Counted from the stretch's first letter, positions 26,171 to 35,496 are shown. The stretch: 64,000 nt of DNA from CAVQBP01 sp963782475 (GCA_963782475.1 CAWAJW010000015.1:434001-498000), one strand, 5' to 3'. Numbers and translations are program-made. Notes: a model not told the origin generated them from the sequence alone.

Positions 26171-26707
26171 TCATTCACTTGTTTTTTGAAGATGTACCTG
26201 CTCACATGCTGCCTTTAACCTATCAAATGGTTCGAGTAAATTTCTATTTTCAGCCAATGAATTTATTTGTTCTTTAATTTCAGAAAGTTCGGATTCGTAT
26301 TTTTTTGAAGTTTCTATGAACAGGGTGGTTCCATTCGTCCCGATAGAATGAACATCCGGATTGTTTTTCTTTGAAGATCCACTTTGACCGGGTTCATTAT
26401 GAACTCTAACTACTCTAACACCTTGTTTATTATTTACCCCAAGGAAGAGCGGATCCTTAACTAAAATTAAATCAATTTCCTCACTAATTGCATTAATCAA
26501 AGGCAGGGAAATTAATTCGACTAAAATATGTTCAAGCAACACATCTCCGTATAGTGTCTTTTGAAAGTTTGTGGTTTTTATTGGAGCAGTTACTCTAAAT
26601 TCTAAAGGTTTAGTCTCTGAATCGGTAACTAAAATTGCACCCATTATGCCTGATTCATCGTCAAGCGCTAAGGTTTCCAGAAAAGCGATCTTTCCTAGAT
26701 CCATCAT
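26171..26707 (-). CDS. Unknown protein paired with the SNF2-type helicase
   Basis: A 178-residue protein, first gene of the unit with the helicase. I do not recognise it. Residues 1-115 look like a compact alpha/beta domain (KIAFLETLALDDESGIMGAI then FRVTAPIKTTNFQKTLYGDV); residues ~135-175 form an amphipathic helix (YESELSEIKEQINSLAENRN), perhaps for oligomerisation. No signal peptide or membrane segment. GGAGG lies just before the start. The three-base gap to the helicase gene implies a functional link, for example a specificity or loading subunit, which is inference. Confidence 0.75.
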   Translation of the reverse strand: MMDLGKIAFLETLALDDESGIMGAILVTDSETKPLEFRVTAPIKTTNFQKTLYGDVLLEHILVELISLPLINAISEEIDLILVKDPLFLGVNNKQGVRVVRVHNEPGQSGSSKKNNPDVHSIGTNGTTLFIETSKKYESELSEIKEQINSLAENRNLLEPFDRLKAACEQVHLQKTSE

Positions 26708-27111
26708 TCCTCCTTAAAATAATATCTCAATAATCTTAAACAAATGTTAACTAAAGAGTAAAAAATTAAGATTTCATTATTTTGCTGTCTTAATTCTTAT
26801 AACACTCGCCCATTATATTACAAATTTAATGCCTTTTATTATGCATGCTCAAAATAGAGTAAATTTATTTTTACCATCATTCAAATCTGGTAAATCTAAA
26901 AAAAAAATAAAATTAGACAACGATAATTCTTATTTCCCAATTTAATATTCCCAAATCTGCAAGTTTTACTTGTAAATTTTACTCAAATTGCATGGTGCTA
27001 GATTTTTCTTTGAATATTTTTAATTTTTATCCATTTATTAAATCATAAGATTTTTTAGTTATTTTAATGATTAAACATATCTCCAATTAAATTTAATTAA
27101 GTGATGTAATT
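26708..27111. other. Divergent intergenic region, no recognised features
   Basis: About 400 very AT-rich bases between the divergent 178-residue gene and the oxidoreductase gene. No credible open frame, repeat or hairpin was seen; promoters for both sides are expected here. Confidence 0.5.
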
Positions 27112-28029
27112 ATGTTGAAAAATGATTTTAATGCATTTATTGTTAAGGAAATTGAGGGGAAATTTATTAAAGTTATTGAGAGGAAACCTTTTGAAAAACT
27201 TCCACGAAATGATGTCTTAGTTAAAGTAAAATACTCATCTTTAAACTATAAAGATGCATTATCATCAATAGGAAATAAAGGCATTACAAAAAAATATCCC
27301 CATACTCCCGGTATTGATGCTGCAGGTACAGTAGTATCTGCAAAATCAAAGCATTTTAATGAAGGAGATAAAGTAATTATTACAGGATACGATCTGGGAA
27401 TGAATACACCAGGCGGTTTTGCTGAGTATGTGAGTGTGCCTGCCGATTGGATTGTTAAGCTGCCTAGAAATTTAACTTTAAAAGAAAGTATGATATTAGG
27501 TACTGCAGGATTTACTGCGGCTTTAGCCTTAGAAAAGATGCAGAAGTTCGGGCTAAAATCATTTGATGATGAAATATTAATTACCGGAGCTACGGGTAGT
27601 TTAGGTTCACTAGCAATTTCAATCCTTTCAAAAGCAGGGTATAAAAATATAACTGCTGCAACAGGTAAAATTTATAAAAAGGATATCTTAATAAATTTGG
27701 GAGCAGAAAAAGTTATAGAGAGAAACACAATTGAAATTGATGACAAAAGTGATAAACCAATGTTAAGTGGAAGATGGGGAGGTGTTATAGATTCAGTCGG
27801 GGGGAATATTCTTGCCACAGCAATTAAATCCACAAAGTATGGAGGTATCATTGCTGCCTGCGGGCTTACTCAGTCATTTAATTTTAATTCCACAGTTTAT
27901 CCATTTATTTTGCGTGGAGTCAATTTAATCGGGATTGATTCGGGAGCTTGCCCTATGGATATTAGATTAAAGATATGGAAGAAGTTATCCGGAGAATGGA
28001 AAATTAAATATGTTAAATTTTTTATATGA
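27112..28029 (+). CDS. YhdH/AcuI-type NADPH quinone oxidoreductase (3' frameshift)
   Basis: Medium-chain dehydrogenase/reductase of the YhdH/AcuI branch, which reduces acrylyl-CoA or quinone-like substrates with NADPH and lacks zinc. Seen: SSLNYKDALSSIGNKG, HTPGIDAAGTVV, the nucleotide-binding ITGATGSLGSLAISILSKAG, and GIDSGACPMDIR, all characteristic. The frame ends at KYVKFFI, short of the family end. Removing one T from the T6 run at about 28018-28023 continues it as FLYEEISLKKLDKKIDLMMK and GRVIINLDTKL to a stop at 28126, the expected C terminus. So the complete gene is probably 27112-28126 (~337 residues). Monocistronic, as far as can be seen. Confidence 0.88.
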   Translation: MLKNDFNAFIVKEIEGKFIKVIERKPFEKLPRNDVLVKVKYSSLNYKDALSSIGNKGITKKYPHTPGIDAAGTVVSAKSKHFNEGDKVIITGYDLGMNTPGGFAEYVSVPADWIVKLPRNLTLKESMILGTAGFTAALALEKMQKFGLKSFDDEILITGATGSLGSLAISILSKAGYKNITAATGKIYKKDILINLGAEKVIERNTIEIDDKSDKPMLSGRWGGVIDSVGGNILATAIKSTKYGGIIAACGLTQSFNFNSTVYPFILRGVNLIGIDSGACPMDIRLKIWKKLSGEWKIKYVKFFI

Positions 28030-28290
28030 AGAAATCTCTTTGAAAAAGCTTGATAAAAAAATCGATTTAATGATGAAAGGGGAAAATATAGGAAGAGTAA
28101 TTATTAATCTGGATACTAAATTGTGAATTTTAAATTAAGCAGCCATTTAATCAATTTTGAAATAACAATTAAAACTGAAAAAGTCGGTCAAAGCTGCCGT
28201 AAATAAAACAGCAATAAAAATATATACGGAAAATCATCACGGTCGTGTTATAATTTATTTGTGCAAACTTTCTTTTTATGAATAAAGGGG

Positions 28291-28321
28291 ATAATTTAAT
28301 TTTATAATAAAATTAAATTAT
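28291..28321. promoter_or_regulatory. 31-base perfect palindrome before the M16 peptidase gene
   Basis: ATAATTTAATTTTAT, one base, then its exact reverse complement. It ends six bases before the AAGGAG ribosome binding site of the peptidase gene. It could be an operator or a 5' UTR hairpin. All bases are A/T, which weakens it as RNA structure. Confidence 0.5.
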
Positions 28322-28337
28322 ACAAAAGGAGAACTAA

Positions 28338-29135
28338 ATGAAGGGTGCAATAAAGTTACTAGTCTTTTTAATTTTTTCAGGACTTGTATTTGCACAAAAT
28401 AATATTTCTTTAAATGATACTATTCCTGTAGATCCGCAAATTACAATCGGAACATTAGATAATGGATTAAAATATTATATACGTGAAAATAAAAAACCGG
28501 AAAAGCGTGCATTTTTAAGGTTAACCGTTAATGCCGGTTCTATTCTGGAGAATGATAATCAGCAAGGCTTAGCTCATTTAAATGAACATATGGCATTTAA
28601 TGGCACCAAACATTTTGAGAAACAGCAATTGATTAACTACCTGGAATCTATCGGCATGCGTTTCGGTCCCGATATAAATGCATATACAAGCTTTGACGAA
28701 ACCGTATATATGATTGAAGTGCCTACTGATAGTGCTGAAATTGTAAAGAAAGGATTTCAGATCTTAGAAGATTGGGCTCATAATTTAAGTTTTGATAGTG
28801 TTGAAATTGATAAGGAACGGGGAGTTGTAATTGAAGAATGGCGCCTGGGAAGAGGTGCCGATGCAAGAATACGTGATAAGCAGTTCCCGGTATTGTTGAA
28901 AGATTCACGATATGCGGAAAGACTTCCAATCGGTAAAAAAGATATCTTGGAGAATTTTAAACATCAAACACTAATTGATTTTTATAAAGAGTGGTATAGA
29001 CCGGACTTGATGGCGGTTGTTGCAGTTGGTGATTTTAATAAAGATTGGATTGAAAAATTAATTAAGCAACATTTTTCTGATATTAAAAATCCTCAGAATG
29101 AAAGAAATAAGAAAAACTTATTCAGTCCCGGATAA
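28338..29135 (+). CDS. M16 family zinc metallopeptidase, N-terminal part
   Basis: Secreted or periplasmic insulinase-type peptidase. Signal peptide at residues 1-20 (ends VFAQ). The inverted zinc motif HLNEH is at 80-84, and the downstream glutamate is in ERGVVIEEWRLG (~160-171). The frame runs off into FSPG at 29135; one extra A in the AAAAA run at about 29108-29113 explains this, since the next frame resumes precisely with TYSVPDNDSTLFSIVTDPEA, the expected family sequence. Reunited, the protein spans 28338-31155 (~940 residues), normal for two-module M16 peptidases in Bacteroidota. AAAAGGAG precedes the start. Confidence 0.9.
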   Translation: MKGAIKLLVFLIFSGLVFAQNNISLNDTIPVDPQITIGTLDNGLKYYIRENKKPEKRAFLRLTVNAGSILENDNQQGLAHLNEHMAFNGTKHFEKQQLINYLESIGMRFGPDINAYTSFDETVYMIEVPTDSAEIVKKGFQILEDWAHNLSFDSVEIDKERGVVIEEWRLGRGADARIRDKQFPVLLKDSRYAERLPIGKKDILENFKHQTLIDFYKEWYRPDLMAVVAVGDFNKDWIEKLIKQHFSDIKNPQNERNKKNLFSPG

Positions 29136-31155
29136 TGATTCCACTTTATTTTCAATAGTAACTGATCCGGAAGCTACTTCTACACAGGTTTCACTTTACT
29201 ATAAATTGCCTGTATCTCCTCAAGCAAGAGTGGAAGATTATAGACAAAGCCTGGTCGAACAATTATACAATGGTATGCTTAATAACAGATTACAGGAATT
29301 AGCCCAGCAGCCTGATCCTCCCTTTATATATGGCTATTCAGGCAAAGGAAGAATTGTTAGAACTAAAGAAGTATATATGTTAGCTGCAGGGGTTAAAGAT
29401 AATGGGATAGGAAAGGGATTAGAAACTCTTTTAAGGGAAGTTAAACGTGTTAAGGATTTTGGATTTACTCAAACAGAATTGCAAAGAGAAAAAGAAGATA
29501 TGCTTCGATACATTGAAAAAGCATATGACGAAAGAGATAAAACAGAATCTTCATCTTTTGCATCTGAATATATAAGGAATTTTTTGACTGATGAACCTAT
29601 TCCCGGGATTAAATATGAATATGAACTGCAGAAAAAATATCTGCCGGGAATAAAACTGGATGAAATAAATGATCTTGGCAGTAAATGGATGAATAAGAGT
29701 GAAGTTGTCCTTGTAAGTGGACCCCAAAAGGATAGCTTAATTATTCCTGATAAAACAAAACTTGAAGAGATAATAAATAAAGTTAAAAGTGAAAAAATAA
29801 ATGCTTATGAAGATAAAGTCTCAACTCAGCCATTAATTGAAAAAATTCCTGAACCAGCTGGTATTATTGCTGAAAAAGAATTAGAGACTTTAGGATTGAC
29901 AGAATGGACTTTATCTAATGGGATTAAGGTTTACTTAAAACCAACTGATTTTAAGAATGATGAAGTCCTGTTCCAGGGATTCAGTCCCGGCGGAAATTCC
30001 TTAGTTCCTGATTCAGATTATGTCCCTGCAGCTACTTCAACGGCTTTAATCCAGCTTAGCGGTCTGGGAAAATTTAATTATATAGAACTTCAAAAAAAAT
30101 TGGCCGGTAAAATTGTTAACGTTTCTCCTTATATTGGTGAATTATCAGAAGGCGTAACCGGATCTGCATCACCTAGAGATTTGAAGACCATGTTTGAACT
30201 TATTTATTCATATTTTGTCTCTCCAAGAATAGATAGTTCTGCATTCCTTTCTTATGAATCAAAACTAAAAAGCTGGCTTGAGAATAGAAATGCAAGTCCT
30301 GAAGCTGCTTTCCAAGATACTCTTCAAAATACACTTAGCCGTTATAATTACAGGCGTGAGCCATGGTCATTGGCAAAGCTAAGTAAGATGGATATGGAGA
30401 AGTCTTTTGAAATTTATAAAAACCGCTTTGCCGATGCTTCTGATTTCTCTTTTATTTTTGTTGGAAATTTTAAGCCGGATAGTATCAAACCATTAATTGA
30501 AACCTATCTTGGCAATTTACCAGCAATAAAAAGAAATGAAAACTGGAAGAATCTGAAAATTAATCCGCCTCCAGGAATTATTAATAAAAGCGTAAACAAA
30601 GGAATTGAACCAAAGAGCAGGGTAAATATAACTTTCACGGGACCATTTAAATGGAATTATGAAACTAATTATGAATTTAATTCTATGATCGATGTTTTAA
30701 GGATAAAGCTGAGGGAAGTCTTAAGAGAAGATAAAAGTGGTACTTATGGTGTAGGAGTCTTTGGTTCGGGAGAAAAAATACCTGAAGAAAAGTACACCAT
30801 TACTATTACATGGGGATGTGCCCCGGAAAGAGTCAATGAATTAGTGAAAGATGTATTTCAGCAGATTGATAGTTTAAAGCTGATGCCGGTAGCTCCGATA
30901 TATATTACCAAAGTAAAAGAAACTCAAATAAGAGAAAATGAAACAAACCTTAAAGAAAATCGGTATTGGCTGGGCCTTCTAGAAAAATATCTTTTTAATA
31001 ATATGGATTTATCTGAAATTAACAAGTACAATGAAAGAATTTCGAAATTAAGTCCAGAAGAAATTCAAAATGCCGCAGTTAAATATTTTAATATGGGTAA
31101 CTATGTTGAAGTTACTCTATATCCGGAAAAAAGTGAGCGTTCGGAAAAAGATTAG
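29098..31155 (+). CDS. M16 family zinc metallopeptidase, C-terminal part
   Basis: The remainder of the M16 peptidase, displaced by one base from the upstream frame. It holds the end of the first module (DPEATSTQVSLYYKLPVSPQ), and the second, inactive module beginning near ELETLGLTEWTLSNGIKVYL, with the conserved SPRDLKTMFELIYSYF and the C-terminal LREDKSGTYGVGVFGSGEK (R/Y motif). The first ~8 residues come from the wrong frame. The zinc site is in the upstream fragment, so this part alone would be inactive. Protein-degrading role in the envelope is inferred from the signal peptide of the first part. Confidence 0.88.
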   Translation: MKEIRKTYSVPDNDSTLFSIVTDPEATSTQVSLYYKLPVSPQARVEDYRQSLVEQLYNGMLNNRLQELAQQPDPPFIYGYSGKGRIVRTKEVYMLAAGVKDNGIGKGLETLLREVKRVKDFGFTQTELQREKEDMLRYIEKAYDERDKTESSSFASEYIRNFLTDEPIPGIKYEYELQKKYLPGIKLDEINDLGSKWMNKSEVVLVSGPQKDSLIIPDKTKLEEIINKVKSEKINAYEDKVSTQPLIEKIPEPAGIIAEKELETLGLTEWTLSNGIKVYLKPTDFKNDEVLFQGFSPGGNSLVPDSDYVPAATSTALIQLSGLGKFNYIELQKKLAGKIVNVSPYIGELSEGVTGSASPRDLKTMFELIYSYFVSPRIDSSAFLSYESKLKSWLENRNASPEAAFQDTLQNTLSRYNYRREPWSLAKLSKMDMEKSFEIYKNRFADASDFSFIFVGNFKPDSIKPLIETYLGNLPAIKRNENWKNLKINPPPGIINKSVNKGIEPKSRVNITFTGPFKWNYETNYEFNSMIDVLRIKLREVLREDKSGTYGVGVFGSGEKIPEEKYTITITWGCAPERVNELVKDVFQQIDSLKLMPVAPIYITKVKETQIRENETNLKENRYWLGLLEKYLFNNMDLSEINKYNERISKLSPEEIQNAAVKYFNMGNYVEVTLYPEKSERSEKD

Positions 31156-31239
31156 CTTTTAATTTCGATTATTAAATTTTCATTTTTATAACAAAATTAG
31201 TTTATCCTAAAAGGAACTTCGTTTTAAAATTTAAATGAT

Positions 31240-32208
31240 ATGGAAAAAATTAAACTTGGAATTATCGGATGCGGTATTGCCGCAAGAAAATTACATTATC
31301 CTGCACTTCAGGAATTAAAAAATAAATTTGAAATTACCGCAGTTAGTAATCATACAGAGAAGAAAGCAAAGGAATTTTCATCTTTGACCGGCGGTGTCCC
31401 TTATTTCCTTGACTATAAAAACTTGCTGGACAGAAAGGAAATTGAAGCTGTAGATATTGCCTTACCGATACATTTAAATTATCAGGCAGCAAAAGATGCT
31501 TTAGATGCCGGAAAACATGTTTTCCTTGAGAAACCTTTAGCTGCGAATCTCCAGGAAGCAGAAAAAATGCTGCAATTTGCAGGTAAATATAAAACTGTTA
31601 TGCTGCTTGCCGAAAATTTCAGGTATAAAAAGCTATATCTCCGCATAAAAGAAATTATTGAGGAAAATAAAATCGGCAGACCTTATTCTGTAATATGGAG
31701 TAATTTTGATAATGTGAATGATAATGAATATGGCCGAATAAATTGGCGGAAGCATCATCAATATAAAGGGGGATTTATTACAGACGGAGGAGTGCATAGT
31801 ATTGCTGCCTTACGGCTTATTTTTGGTGAAATTACCCCGGTATCTATCATAGTTCAAAGTGCAAACCCGGAAGTTGGAAAAGTTGATACTTGTAATTTGC
31901 AAATGAAATTCTCAAATGGAATTACCGGTTCTTTATTTCTTTACTTTTCGACTCCTTATTATTATGAAAACAGGATCTTGATTTTCGGGGAGAAAGGAAC
32001 TCTTATGTCGAATGGCGGCGATAGCATTACCTTAAAAACAAATTTTAATAATGATTACTTCGAGGAAGTAAAAACCGGAAACGGTTTCCTAGAAGAATTT
32101 GAAGACTTTTATTCCGCTGTTAAAGAAGGAACTAAAGTAAAAAGTACTTTTGAAGAAGGTTATAAAGATCTCAAAACAATTCTCGATGCATTGAGTATTT
32201 CGGGTTAA
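31240..32208 (+). CDS. Gfo/Idh/MocA-family oxidoreductase
   Basis: NAD(P)-dependent dehydrogenase of 322 residues acting on a sugar, inositol or related polyol. Rossmann motif GIIGCGIAARKLHYPAL (residues 7-23), the conserved EKPLA (~95-99) with its lysine, and GGFITDGGVHSIAALRLIFG in the C-terminal domain carrying the catalytic-type histidine. Many family members act in cell-surface sugar pathways. Its neighbours (peptidase upstream, PLP dehydratase downstream) do not fix the substrate. Another family member with a different sequence is in the lipid operon at 36515. Confidence 0.9.
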   Translation: MEKIKLGIIGCGIAARKLHYPALQELKNKFEITAVSNHTEKKAKEFSSLTGGVPYFLDYKNLLDRKEIEAVDIALPIHLNYQAAKDALDAGKHVFLEKPLAANLQEAEKMLQFAGKYKTVMLLAENFRYKKLYLRIKEIIEENKIGRPYSVIWSNFDNVNDNEYGRINWRKHHQYKGGFITDGGVHSIAALRLIFGEITPVSIIVQSANPEVGKVDTCNLQMKFSNGITGSLFLYFSTPYYYENRILIFGEKGTLMSNGGDSITLKTNFNNDYFEEVKTGNGFLEEFEDFYSAVKEGTKVKSTFEEGYKDLKTILDALSISG

Positions 32209-32364
32209 ATCAAGCAGGCGGGAGTTCGAAGATGGAAAACATAAAATGAAAAATTTAAGCTTCCTTAACAAATTGGAAAACCATCCTCCCGAAATTCGTC
32301 CAAGATATGAAATGTATTATAAAAATTTTAATATATTATCGTAATCTTTTGCAAATAATATACT

Positions 32365-33312
32365 ATGACATACGATAAAATTATTGCTGCTTCAGAAAGA
32401 TTAAAGGGGATTGCAAATAAAACTCCTGTTTTCACTTCAACAACTTTAAATAGATTGGTTGGCGGAGAAATTTTTTTGAAATGTGAAAGCTTTCAAAAAG
32501 TCGGAGCTTTTAAATTCAGAGGTGCTTTTAATGCAGTTTCCCAATTAAATGAAAAACAGAAATCAAAAGGGGTTATAACTTATTCTTCAGGAAATCATGC
32601 ACAGGCAATAGCATTAGTTTGCAATATGTTGAATATTAAAGCATTTATTGTAATGCCGGATAATGCTCCTGTTATTAAAAGAAATGCTACAGGAAGTTAT
32701 GGAGCTAGTATTATAGAATATGACCCGACCAAAACCGTCAGGGAAGAATTAGCAGAGGAATTAATTAAAAAGAATGATTATACCCTGATTCCTCCTTTTG
32801 ATCATGAAGATATTATTGCAGGACAGGGAACTGCCGCAAAGGAATTATTTGAAGAAGTTGGGAAACTCGATTACCTGCTTGTTCCTTGCGGCGGCGGCGG
32901 TTTACTAAGCGGTTCAGCTATTTCGTCTAAAAATTTATCGCCTTCATGTAAAGTAATCGGGATTGAGCCTGAAGTCGCAGATGATGCAGTAAGGTCTTTT
33001 TATTCAAAAATACTTCACACTGTAAAAAATCCGCCGACAATTGCTGATGGTACAAGAACAGCTTCTTTGGGTAAGTTAACATTTCCGCTGGTTCTCAAAT
33101 ATGTTGATGAAATGAAAACTGTTTCCGAAGACGATATAATTGAAGCAGTTAAATTTTTATTTTTTAGGATGAAGTTAGTTGTTGAACCTTCCGGGAGCTT
33201 AGGTATTGCTGCTTTACTAAATAAGAAAGTAGAAACCTCAGGGAGAATAGGAGTTATTATAAGCGGAGGAAATATCGATGCTGATACGATGATTAAAATA
33301 TTGGAAAAATAA
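32365..33312 (+). CDS. PLP-dependent threonine/serine dehydratase
   Basis: Fold-type II PLP enzyme of 315 residues, of the catabolic threonine ammonia-lyase/serine racemase group. The PLP lysine is in SFQKVGAFKFRGAFNAV (~residue 52), the substrate loop is SSGNHAQAIAL, and the phosphate-binding glycine loop is PCGGGGLLSG. There is no C-terminal ACT regulatory domain, unlike biosynthetic IlvA, so it is probably not feedback-controlled by isoleucine. That fits the presence of cimA elsewhere in the window. It ends before a strong shared hairpin with the convergent inositol synthase gene. Confidence 0.88.
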   Translation: MTYDKIIAASERLKGIANKTPVFTSTTLNRLVGGEIFLKCESFQKVGAFKFRGAFNAVSQLNEKQKSKGVITYSSGNHAQAIALVCNMLNIKAFIVMPDNAPVIKRNATGSYGASIIEYDPTKTVREELAEELIKKNDYTLIPPFDHEDIIAGQGTAAKELFEEVGKLDYLLVPCGGGGLLSGSAISSKNLSPSCKVIGIEPEVADDAVRSFYSKILHTVKNPPTIADGTRTASLGKLTFPLVLKYVDEMKTVSEDDIIEAVKFLFFRMKLVVEPSGSLGIAALLNKKVETSGRIGVIISGGNIDADTMIKILEK

Positions 33313-33350
33313 ATTATTATGTATTTAACAACAGTTCTTTTAATGTTAAA

Positions 33351-33385
33351 TGAGACTCATCTCTTTTTAATAGAAATGAGTCTCA
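33351..33385. terminator. Probable bidirectional terminator
   Basis: Perfect 10-base inverted repeat TGAGACTCAT / ATGAGTCTCA with a 15-base AT-rich loop, between the convergent dehydratase and inositol-3-phosphate synthase genes. Flanking A/T-rich sequence on both sides suits termination in either direction. Confidence 0.65.
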
Positions 33386-33403
33386 CTTTATGAATTTAAT
33401 TAA

Positions 33404-34744
33404 TTAAAACATCTTTTCTATATCTTCAATTAAATTATCCACACCATTCGAATCAAGATGAGTTATCGGAAGTTCTCCTTTTAACTTTCTAAGGGTATTT
33501 TTAAGCTTCATTAATTGAATAAATAAATCATGTTCCGGAACTACATTTTCCGAATGCATCGGTGATTTAAAATAAAAGGAGAGCCATTCCTGAATGCCGG
33601 CTAAATTACTTCTTTGGGCGAGGTCCATAAACAAGATCAAATCAAGAGCAACAGGTGCAGCTAAAATAGAATCCCGGCAGAGAAAATTTATTTTTAATTC
33701 CATCGGGTAGCCCAGCCAGCCAAAAAGATCGATATTATCCCAGCCTTCTTTGTTATCTCCTCGGGGCGGGTAGTAATCAATTCTGACTTTGTGATAAAAC
33801 TTGGAATACAGATCATTATATAATTCCGGCTGAAGAATAGAATTTAAAACCGATAACTTACTTACTTCCTTAGTCTTAAAAGAACTTGGATCATCTAAAA
33901 CTTCGCCGTCGCGGTTTCCCAGTATATTAGTAGAAAACCAGCCGTTTAATCCAAGCATTCTTGCTTTAAGCATTGGTGCAATAACAGTTTTTATCATTGT
34001 CTGCCCGGTTTTAAAATCTTTGCCGGCAATCGGCACATTTTGATTCTCTGCAAATGTAACTAAAGCCGGAATATCCGCCGAAAGATTAGGTGCTCCATTT
34101 ATATAAGGAATCCCTTCAGCAATTGCAGCATAAGTATATAACATACTAGGTGATATATCCGGATTATTATCTCTCATCCCTTCTTCAAAAGATTCGATAT
34201 TGTTAAAAATATTATTCATAGATAAGAATATTTCGGTACTTCCGCACCAAATCATAACAAGCCTTTCAAGGTTATTATCCTGTTTAAAATTCCGGATATC
34301 CAGCCTTACCTGTTCCATTAAATCAAATTTATTAATCCCTTTCTTTACAAAAGTCCCTTTTAATCGAACTACAAAACGCTGTTCAAAAACCCCAGGCATA
34401 GGGTGTATTGCCCGGAGCTCATCTTTAACACTTAGCAGATCGCTTTCTTTTAAAACTTTGGCATATGCTGCGGAATCATAACAATTTTCATCTCTTATAT
34501 CCCAGCCACCGAAAACCAAATCATTTAAATCTGCTATCGGAATAAATTCCTTAATAAGAGGGAAATTGTTTTCAGCTCTATTTCCAATTCTTATGGTAGA
34601 TAATTGTGTAAGTGACCCAACCGGTATAGCTAATCCTTTTCTAACCGCAAGAGTTCCGGCTAAGAAAGTAGTTGATACCGCGCCATTTAATCCTATAATC
34701 AAAACACCAAGCTTGCCCTTTGGTTCTTGTATGGAAGTCTCCAT
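33404..34744 (-). CDS. ino1: Inositol-3-phosphate synthase
   Basis: Converts glucose 6-phosphate to myo-inositol 3-phosphate with bound NAD, the committed step to inositol. The family hallmarks are clear: NAD-binding VLIIGLNGAVSTTFLAG (residues 14-30), FGGWDIRDENCY, the AGKDFKTGQTMIKTVIAPML core with catalytic lysines, GLNGWFSTNILGNRDG, and NFLCRDSILAAPVALDLILF. Its 446 residues are usual for the bacterial type. It is the last gene of the 11-gene minus-strand operon, 44 bases after the HAD gene, with its own ribosome binding site GAGAGGAG. Context with a nucleotidyltransferase and CDP-alcohol phosphatidyltransferase indicates inositol lipid synthesis rather than osmolyte use alone. Confidence 0.95.
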   Translation of the reverse strand: METSIQEPKGKLGVLIIGLNGAVSTTFLAGTLAVRKGLAIPVGSLTQLSTIRIGNRAENNFPLIKEFIPIADLNDLVFGGWDIRDENCYDSAAYAKVLKESDLLSVKDELRAIHPMPGVFEQRFVVRLKGTFVKKGINKFDLMEQVRLDIRNFKQDNNLERLVMIWCGSTEIFLSMNNIFNNIESFEEGMRDNNPDISPSMLYTYAAIAEGIPYINGAPNLSADIPALVTFAENQNVPIAGKDFKTGQTMIKTVIAPMLKARMLGLNGWFSTNILGNRDGEVLDDPSSFKTKEVSKLSVLNSILQPELYNDLYSKFYHKVRIDYYPPRGDNKEGWDNIDLFGWLGYPMELKINFLCRDSILAAPVALDLILFMDLAQRSNLAGIQEWLSFYFKSPMHSENVVPEHDLFIQLMKLKNTLRKLKGELPITHLDSNGVDNLIEDIEKMF

Positions 34745-34788
34745 AAAATACTCCTCTCTTGATTAAATAATTTTTTTTCGATTAAAAA

Positions 34789-35496
34789 TTACTTTATTGT
34801 AATGTTTGGATTTAAGATCGATTGTAATTCCTTTATTGATGAAATTTCATAATCTGAAAAATGATTAACATTCTTTTTTTTGTAAATTTTATTAATTAAC
34901 CAAATTGTACCGCAGCCTAGTTCCTTAGCAGGTTTGATATCGTTTTCAAAAGAATCTCCTATTACAAATGTGTTCTCAGGTTTTACCGAAAGCTCTCTTA
35001 AAGTAACAGAAAAAATTTCCGGATCAGGCTTTCTGATTTTTACAATTGTCGAATCCGTAATTACCTTAAAAATTTTTTTTATATTGAATTCTTCCAATAC
35101 AGTTTTTAGATTTCCATAAAAATTGGAAACTATTGCGAAAGAAAATTCATCTTCAAGCTTTTTTATAATATTTCTAAATTGAGCAATGTTTTTTTCTGCA
35201 TCATGATAGCATTCTTCCGCAATTTCAGCTATCTCAGCTTTCTTAATTTCACATAAGCTGTTTGTTAACAGGTATTCAAACTGCATTGATAGCTGTTCTT
35301 TGATAGTAGTTTTAAAAGTATCGGTATTTTTTATTTTCTCATTCATTCTCCTTTCTGAAAAAATATACGCATTTATAAATTCATATTTTGAGATGTGTAT
35401 TGAATGTTGTTCATATGCACTCCAAAATCTTTCTATCCAGTGAATACCGTTAGTGTCAATTGTACCGCCAAAATCGAAAATTAAGGATTCAACCAT
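34789..35496 (-). CDS. HAD-superfamily hydrolase
   Basis: Cytosolic HAD phosphatase-type hydrolase of 235 residues. Motif I is IFDFGGTID (the nucleophile Asp, with Gly where many phosphatases have a second Asp), motif II is AIVSNF, motif III has the Lys of KIRKPDPEIF, and motif IV is FVIGDSFENDIKPAKELG. A helical cap is inserted after motif I. In the inositol operon it is a candidate to remove a phosphate, for example from phosphatidylinositol phosphate or an inositol phosphate; that is inference from position. Gap to the upstream flippase-like gene is 18 bases. Confidence 0.88.
   Translation of the reverse strand: MVESLIFDFGGTIDTNGIHWIERFWSAYEQHSIHISKYEFINAYIFSERRMNEKIKNTDTFKTTIKEQLSMQFEYLLTNSLCEIKKAEIAEIAEECYHDAEKNIAQFRNIIKKLEDEFSFAIVSNFYGNLKTVLEEFNIKKIFKVITDSTIVKIRKPDPEIFSVTLRELSVKPENTFVIGDSFENDIKPAKELGCGTIWLINKIYKKKNVNHFSDYEISSIKELQSILNPNITIK

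Noticed and set aside
32246..32344. 32-codon open frame (MKNLSFLNKLENHPPEIRPR...) between the dehydrogenase and dehydratase genes
   Set aside because: No clear ribosome binding site, no amino-acid run that would make it a leader peptide for the next gene, and short enough to occur by chance.
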